A stretch of DNA of 64,000 nucleotides from Negativicoccus massiliensis. GTDB lineage: Bacteria > Bacillota > Negativicutes > Veillonellales > Negativicoccaceae. The notes beneath the pieces were generated by a model. It saw only the letters and a list, made by a program, of their open reading frames with translations, did not search any database and had not been told where the DNA came from. Location of the stretch: assembly GCA_900155405.1 (NCBI GenBank), contig LT700188.1, positions 496,001 to 560,000 on the forward strand, read 5' to 3'. Shown here piece by piece: positions 56,743-64,000 of the stretch (position 1 is the first letter of the stretch; each line of letters opens with the position of its first letter). A program made the position numbers and the translations under genes.

Positions 56743-59346
56743 TTAGTCGATCGTTTGTTCAATTTCTTCTTCGGTAAAGGCTTCCAAAACATCGCCTTCT
56801 TTGACATCACGGTAGCTCTCAATCGAAATACCGCACTCATATCCTTCCGCGACTTCTTTAACGTCATCCTTAAAGCGACGGAGAGATGCGATGCTTCCTT
56901 CATGAATAACGATGCCGTCACGAATCAAACGCAATTCCGCATTATTGGTAATTTTGCCTTCCGTGACGTACGAACCGGCGACAATTACCTTCGGTGTCGG
57001 AATCACCTGACGCACTTCCGCACGTCCCAAGACAACTTCACGGAACTTCGGCGCCAACATGCCCTGCATTGCCTGCTTGATATCGTCAATCGCATCATAG
57101 ATGACACGGTACGTGCGCATGTCAACCTGCTCCTGCTCGGCAATTTTACGGATATTGGCATCCGGTCGTACGTTAAAGCCGATAATCAACGCATTCGCCG
57201 CGGAAGCCAGCATGATATCCGATTCGGAAATCGCGCCGACGCCGGCATGCACGACATCAATCCGTACTTCCGGATTTTTAATCCCTTCAAAGGACTGACG
57301 CAGCGCTTCGACTGAACCCTGTACATCCGCTTTGATGACGATATTCAAGTTTTTCAGTTCGCCTTCTTTGATCTGATTGAAAAGATCATCCAGAGTGACT
57401 TTCTGCGAACGGTTTTGCTCTTCATATTTTTGTTTGGCAATGCGTTTTTCCGCAATGTTGCGCGCATCCCGTTCATCCATGGCGTACAGCAGTTCGCCCG
57501 CCGTCGGAACGTCGGATAAACCGAGCACTTCGACCGGTGTCGACGGCTCCGCCTTTTTAATGAGATCGCCGCGCTCATTGTTCATCGCGCGAACACGACC
57601 GAATGCGGTGCCCGAAACGATACCGTCACCGGTGCGCAACGTACCGTTTTGAATCAGGACGGTAACAACCGGACCGCGGCCTTTATCGAGCTCCCCTTCG
57701 ACGACTACGCCGATCGCGTTACGATTCGGATTCGCTTTCAGTTCCAATACGTCCGCTACCAGCAAAATATTTTCCAACAGGTCATCAATGCCCTGATGTT
57801 TTTTAGCGGATACCGGTACCATGATGGTATCTCCGCCCCAGTCTTCCGGCAACAGCCCGTGTTCCGCCAGCTGTTGTTTGACAAGGTCCGGGTTGGCGGC
57901 CGGTTTATCCATTTTATTGATCGCGACAATAATCGGCACTTTCGCCGCCTTCGCATGATCAATCGCTTCCAGTGTTTGCGGCATAACACCGTCGTCAGCC
58001 GCGACTACGAGGACGGCGATATCCGTCACCTGTGCGCCGCGAGCGCGCATCGCCGTAAACGCTTCGTGTCCCGGCGTGTCCAGGAATACTACTTTCTTGC
58101 CTTGATAACGAATCTGGTACGCGCCGATATGCTGCGTGATACCGCCCGCTTCGCGCGCTGTCACGTGGGTCTTGCGGATCGTATCCAGAAGCGATGTTTT
58201 ACCGTGGTCGACGTGCCCCATAATGGTCACTACCGGCGGACGCGGCAAAAGATCTTCCGGCGCGTCTTCGATTTCCGGAATTTCCGTACCGTCTTCTTCC
58301 GGCTCCATCTCGAGCAATGTAATACCGTATTCTTCCGCCAACAATTCGACCGCATCACGATCGACTTCCTGGTTGATCGTTGCCATAATGCCGAGAAGCA
58401 TCAACCGTTTAATGACATCACCGACTTCTTTCTTGAATAATTCGGCAAGTTCTTTTACGGTTACGGACGGCGGCATCGCTACTTCAGTAACAGCCTCCGC
58501 ATTGGCGTGAGCATGTTCGTTTTTATTTTTGCCTTTGGCGCGTGATTTTTTGATGGACTGCGCCAACAGCGATGTGCCGCGTTCTTTACCGCGCCGATCA
58601 TTTTTGTTTTGATTCCGACCGCGCTGATTGCGGCGTTGATTACGATTGGCTTTACGCCCGCCGCGATCCTTGCCGGAAACCTCTTCCTGATTCGCTATCG
58701 CATTGTGATCCGCCATGTTGCGGCTCGACGATTGCGTGCGTTGCGCCGTTTTATGCGTACGCTTTTCAACCGGTCGGGAAGAACGTTTCTCTTCGTCCAC
58801 ACGCGGTTTTTTTGCAGGGCGTGCCGCCGGTTGTGCTTTTTTCTGTGGTGAACGCCGGATGTCAGCACCGCCATGCTGCTGCGCGTTGTCGCTGCTTTCC
58901 TGTTTTTGGGCCGGTTCCGCGAGCTTAGCGGCGACCTGCTTCGCAGGCTCCGATTTCACCGCCTGCTTTTCTGCAGCCTTTTGCGGGCGCGGTTGCGCCT
59001 TCGGCTTCGTTTCCAGTTTTCGCCCCTTGCCATCCACTAAAAATTCTTCTTTCGGCTTGCCCGATTGCTGGTCAAATCGCACGGTTCGTGCCGGTCGACG
59101 ACGACGCGGTTGTTTTGGTGTCGCGGAGGATTCGGCTGTCGCCGATTTGGTCGCCGCGGTTTTGGTTTCCGCCGAACCTGTTGTCGGCTTACCTGCGTAC
59201 ACTCGATCCAACAGTTGTTTTGTTTTTTCGTCTACGACACTCAAATGGCTTTTGACTTCCACATTATGCGATTTCAATGTCGAAATGATATCCTTATCTG
59301 TCTTGTTATATTGTTTTGCTAATTCCCAGACTCGAAATTTCTGCAT
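56743..59346 (-). CDS. infB: Translation initiation factor IF-2
   Basis: 867 residues. N-terminal IF2_N helix ([20 protein letters not shown]), a long charged Lys/Arg/Gln/Ala linker (about 60-290), a second IF2_N, then the GTPase: [14 protein letters not shown] (near residue 378), [19 protein letters not shown] and VSAKKHQG. C-terminal domains II-IV follow. Positions initiator tRNA on the 30S subunit. AAGGAGGAG precedes the ATG. Confidence 0.97.
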   Translation of the reverse strand: MQKFRVWELAKQYNKTDKDIISTLKSHNVEVKSHLSVVDEKTKQLLDRVYAGKPTTGSAETKTAATKSATAESSATPKQPRRRRPARTVRFDQQSGKPKEEFLVDGKGRKLETKPKAQPRPQKAAEKQAVKSEPAKQVAAKLAEPAQKQESSDNAQQHGGADIRRSPQKKAQPAARPAKKPRVDEEKRSSRPVEKRTHKTAQRTQSSSRNMADHNAIANQEEVSGKDRGGRKANRNQRRNQRGRNQNKNDRRGKERGTSLLAQSIKKSRAKGKNKNEHAHANAEAVTEVAMPPSVTVKELAELFKKEVGDVIKRLMLLGIMATINQEVDRDAVELLAEEYGITLLEMEPEEDGTEIPEIEDAPEDLLPRPPVVTIMGHVDHGKTSLLDTIRKTHVTAREAGGITQHIGAYQIRYQGKKVVFLDTPGHEAFTAMRARGAQVTDIAVLVVAADDGVMPQTLEAIDHAKAAKVPIIVAINKMDKPAANPDLVKQQLAEHGLLPEDWGGDTIMVPVSAKKHQGIDDLLENILLVADVLELKANPNRNAIGVVVEGELDKGRGPVVTVLIQNGTLRTGDGIVSGTAFGRVRAMNNERGDLIKKAEPSTPVEVLGLSDVPTAGELLYAMDERDARNIAEKRIAKQKYEEQNRSQKVTLDDLFNQIKEGELKNLNIVIKADVQGSVEALRQSFEGIKNPEVRIDVVHAGVGAISESDIMLASAANALIIGFNVRPDANIRKIAEQEQVDMRTYRVIYDAIDDIKQAMQGMLAPKFREVVLGRAEVRQVIPTPKVIVAGSYVTEGKITNNAELRLIRDGIVIHEGSIASLRRFKDDVKEVAEGYECGISIESYRDVKEGDVLEAFTEEEIEQTID

Positions 59347-59357
59347 ATAACTCCTCC

Positions 59358-59663
59358 TTACTCGTCAAGTCGTTCACGAACGGCCCTCGCTAATCCCTGA
59401 TCCATGATCAACACAGCGACACGTCGGGCTTTGCCAATCGCATCTCCCAGTTCCGTTGCCGTAGCCGCGAAACAATATTCGATCTGTTCACGTTCGGCTA
59501 AATGGACCAATTTCTCGGAATTGTTACGGGCACAGTCCGTGGCAATGATCAAGAGCTCACCGTCTCCTTTACGCAGCGTTTTAATTAGGGTGTCACTGCC
59601 CGAAATCACATTTCCGGAACGCTGCGCAATCCCCAACAGGGATAACGCACGTCCCAAGTTCAT
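59358..59663 (-). CDS. ylxQ: L7Ae-family ribosome-associated protein YlxQ
   Basis: 101 residues. L7Ae/L30e-like RNA-binding fold: [27 protein letters not shown] (in parts) and [23 protein letters not shown]. Role in RNA binding, probably kink-turns. The ATG at 59663 overlaps ylxR by 4 nt; the longer frame to 59774 is a shadow. Confidence 0.9.
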   Translation of the reverse strand: MNLGRALSLLGIAQRSGNVISGSDTLIKTLRKGDGELLIIATDCARNNSEKLVHLAEREQIEYCFAATATELGDAIGKARRVAVLIMDQGLARAVRERLDE

Positions 59664-59926
59664 GCCAGTTGTTCCTGCAGATCTTTGTACACCTGCTCCG
59701 GTACATTGCGTTTCAACGACCGTTCTAAACCGTGCGAAGTATATGCTTTGGCCAAACACTCCGCGCTGGGACAAATGTAGGCGCCTCGTCCGGGCGCTTT
59801 ACCGGTGGGATCTATGTTAATTTCTCCGCTCGCGGGAGCCACGATGCGAACCATATCCCGTTTATCTTTCATCGCGCCGCAACCGACACAACGTCGCAGC
59901 GGTAATTTTTTAGTTTTCTTCATCAT
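59660..59926 (-). CDS. ylxR: YlxR (DUF448) RNA-binding protein
   Basis: 88 residues. RRCVGCGAMKDKRDMVRIV and GRGAYICPSAECLAKAY match YlxR, with a CxxC near residue 13. The family is reported to bind RNA/nucleoid and to affect RNase P or transcription in other Bacillota. Overlaps nusA by 17 nt; GAGGTG lies before the ATG. Confidence 0.92.
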   Translation of the reverse strand: MMKKTKKLPLRRCVGCGAMKDKRDMVRIVAPASGEINIDPTGKAPGRGAYICPSAECLAKAYTSHGLERSLKRNVPEQVYKDLQEQLA

Positions 59927-61076
59927 GCGGGGTCACCTCATCGACAGGCAACGATTCTTCGGACTGCGCCGCTCCCATGGTAGCATCCAATTCCGCAAGC
60001 AAATCTTCCTCATCGTCATCGTAGAAGTCTTCAAAACCTTCTTCTGCGGCTTGGGATTCGCTCTTAATGTCAATCTTCCAATTCGTCAGTTTGGCCGCCA
60101 AACGCGCGTTTTGACCGGCTTTACCGATCGCCAACGACAGTTGGTAATCCGGAACAATCACATGGGATGTTTTTTCTTCATCCCAAACGCTGACCGAAAT
60201 GACCTTCGACGGGCTGAGCGAGTTAGCGATATACAGCGCCGGATCTTCATCCCAGCGCACGATGTCAATCTTTTCGTCATGCAACTCATCCACGATATTT
60301 TGCACGCGTTGTCCTTTCGGACCGACGCAGGCACCTACCGGATCGATATTTCCATCCACGGAGTACACCGAGATTTTGGAACGCGAGCCCGCTTCGCGAG
60401 CCACGGATTTGATTTCCACCGTACCGTCATAAATTTCCGGTACTTCCAATTCAAAGAGCCGTTTCAACAATCCCGGATGTGTCCGTGACAAGATGATCTG
60501 CGGTCCTTTGGACGTTTTCTTTACTTCTACCACGTAACATTTCAATCGATTTTTCGGACGGTACCGTTCGCCGGGGATCTGCTCGGTTGAAGGCAAAATG
60601 CCTTCTGTCTTACCCAAGCTGACGTATACGGTTTTATTGTCAATTCGTTCGATCATGCCGGTCAGGACATCCCCTTCACGGCCGGCGAACTCATCGTAAA
60701 TGACATTGCGTTCCGCTTCTTTCAAACGTTGCGTCATGACTTGCTTTGCGGTCTGCGCCGCCATGCGACCGAAATTTTTCGGCGTCACTTCCTGCTGCAC
60801 GAGATCGCCCAGCGCATACGCCGAGTTTAATGCTTGCGCATCCGTGAGCGAAATTTCCAATTCCGGATCTTCGACATCTTCCACTACCGTCTTGGTCACA
60901 AAAATATGGTACACGCCCGTTTCCCGATCAATCGTCGCCGTCGCTTCGGCATGCGTTCCGGTTTCGCGTTTGTATGCACTGAGCAATACCGCTTCAAGCG
61001 ATTCGAATATAACGTCCGCGGTCAAACCTTTTTCCGTTTTCAGGAATTGCACCGCTTGTAATAGTTCCTGATTCAT
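59910..61076 (-). CDS. nusA: Transcription termination/antitermination factor NusA
   Basis: 388 residues. N-terminal RNAP-binding domain (1-125), S1 domain (about 135-200), two KH domains (VGACVGPKGQRVQNIVDELHDEKIDIV, in parts, near 240; LSLAIGKAGQNARLAAKLTNWKIDI near 318), and an acidic tail of about 45 residues. No E. coli-type C-terminal repeats, as in other Bacillota. Acts with boxA-type elements such as those in the rRNA operon here. Confidence 0.96.
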   Translation of the reverse strand: MNQELLQAVQFLKTEKGLTADVIFESLEAVLLSAYKRETGTHAEATATIDRETGVYHIFVTKTVVEDVEDPELEISLTDAQALNSAYALGDLVQQEVTPKNFGRMAAQTAKQVMTQRLKEAERNVIYDEFAGREGDVLTGMIERIDNKTVYVSLGKTEGILPSTEQIPGERYRPKNRLKCYVVEVKKTSKGPQIILSRTHPGLLKRLFELEVPEIYDGTVEIKSVAREAGSRSKISVYSVDGNIDPVGACVGPKGQRVQNIVDELHDEKIDIVRWDEDPALYIANSLSPSKVISVSVWDEEKTSHVIVPDYQLSLAIGKAGQNARLAAKLTNWKIDIKSESQAAEEGFEDFYDDDEEDLLAELDATMGAAQSEESLPVDEVTPHDEEN

Positions 61077-61089
61077 TTCTTCCCCCCTG

Positions 61090-61548
61090 CTAAAATGACA
61101 CGTGCAACCGTACCGTCGCTATGTCGGCGCGCGGAATTTCTTCTTTTCCCGCTTCGGTTTCCAATTGCAGCGCCGTCTCCGTATAGCCTAAAAGCGTCGC
61201 TGTAAATTCTTTATGACCGGCACGGGCACTGTATAATTTCACATCGACTTCGCTACCGGCATAACGATCGAAATCACGGTCTTTTTTTAATACACGGTCA
61301 ATGCCGGGAGACGATACTTCCAATAAATAATTGTTGGCAATAAAGTCCGCCTTATCCAGCTCGGTGCTGAGTGCTTCACTCATCGTCTGGCAATCTGTCA
61401 GATCCACGCCGCCCTCTTTATCGATGTAGACTCGCAAGATCCAGTCCTGCTCCCGTACATATTCCACATCCACAAGTTCCATTCCGGCCGCTTTCACCAA
61501 CGGTTCCGCCAATTCTTCTACGCGTACTGCGACTTTTTTCTGCGCCAT
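61090..61548 (-). CDS. rimP: Ribosome maturation factor RimP
   Basis: 152 residues. GMELVDVEYVREQDWILRVYIDKEGGVDLTDCQ (in parts) and LEVSSPGIDRVLKKDRDFDRYAG are the two conserved blocks. Needed for 30S maturation. The ATG at 61548 has GGGAGGG; frame extension to 61611 crosses the leader hairpin and is rejected. First gene of the nusA-infB operon. Confidence 0.95.
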   Translation of the reverse strand: MAQKKVAVRVEELAEPLVKAAGMELVDVEYVREQDWILRVYIDKEGGVDLTDCQTMSEALSTELDKADFIANNYLLEVSSPGIDRVLKKDRDFDRYAGSEVDVKLYSARAGHKEFTATLLGYTETALQLETEAGKEEIPRADIATVRLHVSF

Positions 61549-61584
61549 GTTATCCCTCCCTGCAAAGTGTGTAACTGCAAGAAA

Positions 61585-61604
61585 GAGTGAGCCGCGGCTC
61601 ACTC
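61585..61604 (-). promoter_or_regulatory. Palindromic hairpin in the rimP operon leader
   Basis: GAGTGAGCCGCGGCTCACTC, a perfect 20-bp palindrome about 40 nt upstream of rimP and 25 nt after the predicted start, followed by TTTCTTG on the transcribed strand. The T-run is too weak for certain termination; it may attenuate or protect the 5' end. Confidence 0.55.
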
Positions 61605-61635
61605 CTCCCATAAAAACCCATTAATTATTTATGTC

Positions 61636-61664
61636 ATTATACCATATCGAAAAAAACAGCGCAA
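61636..61664 (-). promoter_or_regulatory. Promoter of the rimP-nusA-infB-ribF operon
   Basis: TTGCGC (61659-61664), 17 nt, TATAAT (61636-61641) with a TG extension. Confidence 0.75.
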
Positions 61665-61667
61665 ATT

Positions 61668-62327
61668 TCATCCGTCCAAGGCGGACAAAGTCGCCGCTAA
61701 ATGTTTCTCGATTTTTTGCGAAAGTTCTGTTACCGTGGCCGCATCAAAATCGTGCAAGATGCCGGGAACACCTTGATTTCGCGTCTCGGCAAAGAAGTCA
61801 TCACGAAATACATTGTAGAAAAACAGTATTCCCTTCGTATTGGTGGCATCGGCATACGCCAAAATAATATAGGATCCGTTTAAGCCGAGAATCGGCGCCG
61901 AAGGCACAATAACGCGACGGTAATGGCGGCACGCTTCCGGTATGCCATGTTCGCTCTCCCAATCCAAAATACCGGCGTTTTTCACTAATATGGATGCGGT
62001 TTCATCGCGACGTACAAAACGATCTGTGATCACTCGTACAAAATCGGCTTGGAGAATCTTCCAAAAGTTCGCCACATTGTCATACGTGAACCGGATATCT
62101 GTCAATACAATGAGACCCAAATCATATTTCACCATAAAGTCGGCGGTTTCATCTGCATACAAGCCTAAAATACGCCAGCCGAAAGCAGCTTCTTCATAAC
62201 AAAATAAAACATGCCGTTCGCGCTCTTCCGCGGAAAGCTCGCGGCGTTTCCATGAACCGATCGCGGCCGGCAAATCAACCGCATTTTCCATTTCCGTTAA
62301 TACATTTTCATATGTTTTACTATCCAT
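61668..62327 (-). CDS. Conserved-looking protein of unknown function
   Basis: 219 residues, soluble, no signal peptide. KRRELSAEERERHVLFCYEEAAFGWRILGLYADE and FMVKYDLGLIVLTDIRFTYDNVANFWKI (both in parts) suggest a regular mixed fold, but I do not recognise a family. The ATG at 62327 has GAGGA and overlaps the lytic transglycosylase gene by 8 nt, so it is part of the mutM-coaE-slt group. It ends just before the rimP promoter. Confidence 0.7.
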   Translation of the reverse strand: MDSKTYENVLTEMENAVDLPAAIGSWKRRELSAEERERHVLFCYEEAAFGWRILGLYADETADFMVKYDLGLIVLTDIRFTYDNVANFWKILQADFVRVITDRFVRRDETASILVKNAGILDWESEHGIPEACRHYRRVIVPSAPILGLNGSYIILAYADATNTKGILFFYNVFRDDFFAETRNQGVPGILHDFDAATVTELSQKIEKHLAATLSALDG

Positions 62328-62886
62328 GTTGTTCGTCCTCATGCGGGTGAAAATACTCCGCATAAACAGCCTGGTAATGCAGCACACTCGCTACAAATTC
62401 GCGCGTTTCCGGAAACGGAATTTCTTCTACCGCAGGAGCACGGTCATGCCAGCCGTATGTATCCATCCATTCTTCCACATGCCCCCGCCCCGCGTTATAG
62501 GCCGCCAGGGCAAGTACGGGAGAGTGAAAATGATCATACAGATAACGTAAGTACCATGTCCCATTGGCAATATTTTCCTCCGGATCGGCAAGGCTTCGCA
62601 CTTTTGTATCCCGCTGCTCGGCAATCCAATGCGCCGTCACCGGCATCAGCTGCATCAAGCCGATCGCGCCGCGGGGCGAAACCGCTTTTTCCTGAAAGCG
62701 GCTTTCGGTAAAAATCACGGCCGCTACCAACTCCGGCGGCAAGTCATTTTGCTTGGCATAGGTTTCCACCAGCGCCGGATAGGATACTTTGTGAAAATAG
62801 TTGTACGCGATGTAGTCGGCTCCGTATAAAAAATACCAAAAGCCGAACACGAGCATGAAAAGCGACCACCAAGTTCGTTTACACAT
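62320..62886 (-). CDS. Membrane-anchored lytic transglycosylase (SLT domain)
   Basis: 188 residues. A single N-terminal membrane segment (WWSLFMLVFGFWYFLYG) is followed by the goose-lysozyme-like domain: LPPELVAAVIFTESRFQEKAVSPRGAIGLMQLMP (in parts) with the catalytic Glu in FTESRF (near residue 61) and ALAAYNAGRGHV (near 128). Cleaves peptidoglycan. Overlaps coaE by 8 nt. Confidence 0.9.
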   Translation of the reverse strand: MCKRTWWSLFMLVFGFWYFLYGADYIAYNYFHKVSYPALVETYAKQNDLPPELVAAVIFTESRFQEKAVSPRGAIGLMQLMPVTAHWIAEQRDTKVRSLADPEENIANGTWYLRYLYDHFHSPVLALAAYNAGRGHVEEWMDTYGWHDRAPAVEEIPFPETREFVASVLHYQAVYAEYFHPHEDEQHG

Positions 62887-63484
62887 GAGTTTCTTCCCGT
62901 AAGTCTTTTAATAATCTTTCCAATTGCTGATACGTGTCCAGTAAGCTGCCGCTGTTGTCGATGATAACATCGGCAAAATTTTCCCGCAGCAGCGGATCAA
63001 GTTGCGCCGCCAGCCGCTGTTTCGCCATATCTTCTGAAAGGCCGTTACGCAGACGCAAGCGTTCAATCTGTTGCGCCCGCGTGGCGCGTACCACCCACAC
63101 CTGATCCACTTTGTTTTGCCAACCGAGCTCGATCAAAAGCGGAATGTCCCACACGACAAAAGGTTCACCGGCCGCGGCAAGTCGATCCGATTCCTGTTCA
63201 AACCAATCCGCAATCGCCGGATGCATAATCGCGTTCAACTTTTTACGGGCCGCGCTGTCATTGAAAATGATGTCCGCCAATTTGGCGCGATGCACCTGTT
63301 GATCCGGCTGTAAAATTCCCACGCCGAACTCCTTAACCACGGCATCGTAAACCGCATGCCCCGGTGTTACCACCAGACGGGCCGCCCAATCCGCATCGAG
63401 GATCGGTACGTCATGTTGTCGCAGCCAGCGGCTGACTTCACTTTTACCGGAGGCAATGCCGCCGGTGAGTCCGATTGTCTTCAT
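62879..63484 (-). CDS. coaE: Dephospho-CoA kinase
   Basis: 201 residues. The last CoA-synthesis step. P-loop GLTGGIASGKSEVSRWL (from residue 5), DADWAARLV, VWDIPLLIELGW (near 108) and RATRAQQIERLRLRNGLSEDMAKQRLAAQ (in parts). The ATG at 63484 lies 2 nt after the mutM stop with only weak ribosome-site character, so translation is probably coupled. Confidence 0.94.
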   Translation of the reverse strand: MKTIGLTGGIASGKSEVSRWLRQHDVPILDADWAARLVVTPGHAVYDAVVKEFGVGILQPDQQVHRAKLADIIFNDSAARKKLNAIMHPAIADWFEQESDRLAAAGEPFVVWDIPLLIELGWQNKVDQVWVVRATRAQQIERLRLRNGLSEDMAKQRLAAQLDPLLRENFADVIIDNSGSLLDTYQQLERLLKDLREETHV

Positions 63485-63486
63485 TT

Positions 63487-64000
63487 TTATTTTTGACAGT
63501 GAGGACAATACACTGTCGTTCTGCCTCCTAAGCGAATACTTTGTAACGGATGTTGACACCGTTTGCAAGGCAAACCTTTGCGTCCGTACACGGCCAGACG
63601 CTTCACATGCAAGCCTCGTTTACCGGAACTATCGCGGTAATCCCGAAATGTTGTGCCGCCGTCCTCGATACTCTGCGTAAGAACCTCTTTGAGCGCCGCC
63701 AGTAACCGCCGCGCTTTCGGCCGTGTTAAATGATCGGCGCGCATTTGCGGTCGCAGTCCGGCAAGAAACAATGCTTCGTCCGCATAAATATTGCCGACGC
63801 CGGCGATGACGCGCTGATCCAACAGGAATGTCTTCAGCGCCACCTTGCGTCCTCGCGAAGCCGTGTATAAAACAAGCTCCGATGTCTGCGAAGAAAGTGG
63901 CTCCGGTCCCAATTTCAACAACGGCGGATACTCGGCGAGATCGGCGCGTCGCAACAGCGTCAGGCCGCCGAACGTGCGCACGTCTTTAAAATACAATACC
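63487..64000 (-). CDS. mutM: Formamidopyrimidine-DNA glycosylase MutM, C-terminal part (cut by window edge)
   Basis: The last 170 or so codons. FKDVRTFGGLTLL, the helix-two-turn-helix LLDQRVIAGVGNIYADEALFLAGLRP (in parts), and the C-terminal zinc finger CKRCQHPLQ...VYCPHCQK identify Fpg, which excises 8-oxoguanine. The catalytic N-terminal proline is outside the window. The upstream position relative to coaE is the common Bacillota order. Confidence 0.93.
   Translation of the reverse strand, partial: VLYFKDVRTFGGLTLLRRADLAEYPPLLKLGPEPLSSQTSELVLYTASRGRKVALKTFLLDQRVIAGVGNIYADEALFLAGLRPQMRADHLTRPKARRLLAALKEVLTQSIEDGGTTFRDYRDSSGKRGLHVKRLAVYGRKGLPCKRCQHPLQSIRLGGRTTVYCPHCQK

Noticed and set aside
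57649-58440. Long plus-strand frame (263 codons) within infB
   Set aside because: It is antisense to the well-supported IF-2 gene, has no ribosome site and reads as Arg/His-rich low-quality protein.

Overview
The window comes from a chromosome of the Bacillota (Firmicutes), most likely a Negativicutes member such as a Veillonellaceae relative. This placement is inferred from gene order, not from a database search. The supporting signs are the cluster yggS-sepF-proC-ylmH-divIVA, the cluster cysE-cysS-mrnC-rlmB-yacP-sigH, the nusA-infB operon, two T-box leaders, and A/G-rich Shine-Dalgarno sites in front of nearly every gene. GC content is moderate. Almost all genes lie on the minus strand, including the rRNA operon, so the window is probably one replication arm. 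I see no CRISPR array, insertion sequence or prophage.

Layout. 1-10.5 kb: the start of recG, a purine permease with guanine deaminase, an ECF-type S component with a pyridoxal kinase (probable vitamin B6 salvage), a CydB-like membrane protein without CydA, a DUF47-Pit phosphate transport pair, a secreted DUF4198 protein and a DUF1638 protein. 10.5-15.95 kb: a complete rRNA operon, transcribed as 16S, tRNA-Ala(CGC), 23S, 5S, tRNA-Trp, tRNA-Arg, with two strong promoters. 16-22 kb: an ArsB/NhaD-type permease, three tRNAs, spermidine synthase and the division cluster. 22.2-34 kb: an orphan ABC substrate-binding protein behind an unusual T-box, msrB with a cupin, then TauE/SafE, M18 aminopeptidase, cysK, a C39-like protein, a cyclophilin, tcdA, a glyoxalase-fold protein and sbcCD. 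34-46 kb: a DEAD-box helicase, an ATP-grasp protein, ssrA with smpB, rnr, secG, and the sigH-to-cysE block under a cysteine T-box. 46-49 kb: an HD-GYP protein, comF, and a degenerate second comF that is split around an acquired secreted-protein gene. 49-64 kb: recD2, a chorismate mutase domain protein, an aminotransferase with a dehydrogenase, the ribF-truB-nrnA-rbfA-infB-ylxQ-ylxR-nusA-rimP operon, and a coaE/mutM group that runs off the right edge.

How the genes work together. Translation and RNA metabolism dominate: rRNA and tRNA genes, rimP, rbfA, infB, truB, rlmB, mrnC, rnr, ssrA-smpB and cshA. Sulfur amino acid supply is represented by cysE, cysS and cysK. The trans-translation pair ssrA-smpB lies beside rnr, which fits their joint role.

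The parts most worth following up are not ordinary genes. They are: a candidate three-hairpin small RNA at 5493-5622; a rod-shaped RNA of about 205 nt at 45722-45926 with its own consensus promoter; a T-box with two successive terminator/antiterminator modules and an inferred Phe specifier in front of an orphan TrpX-like binding protein; the split, diverged comF copy around a DUF3298-type gene; and a small stem-loop RNA at 3829-3893 that may be left over from a type I toxin-antitoxin locus. No large undescribed multi-gene system is evident.
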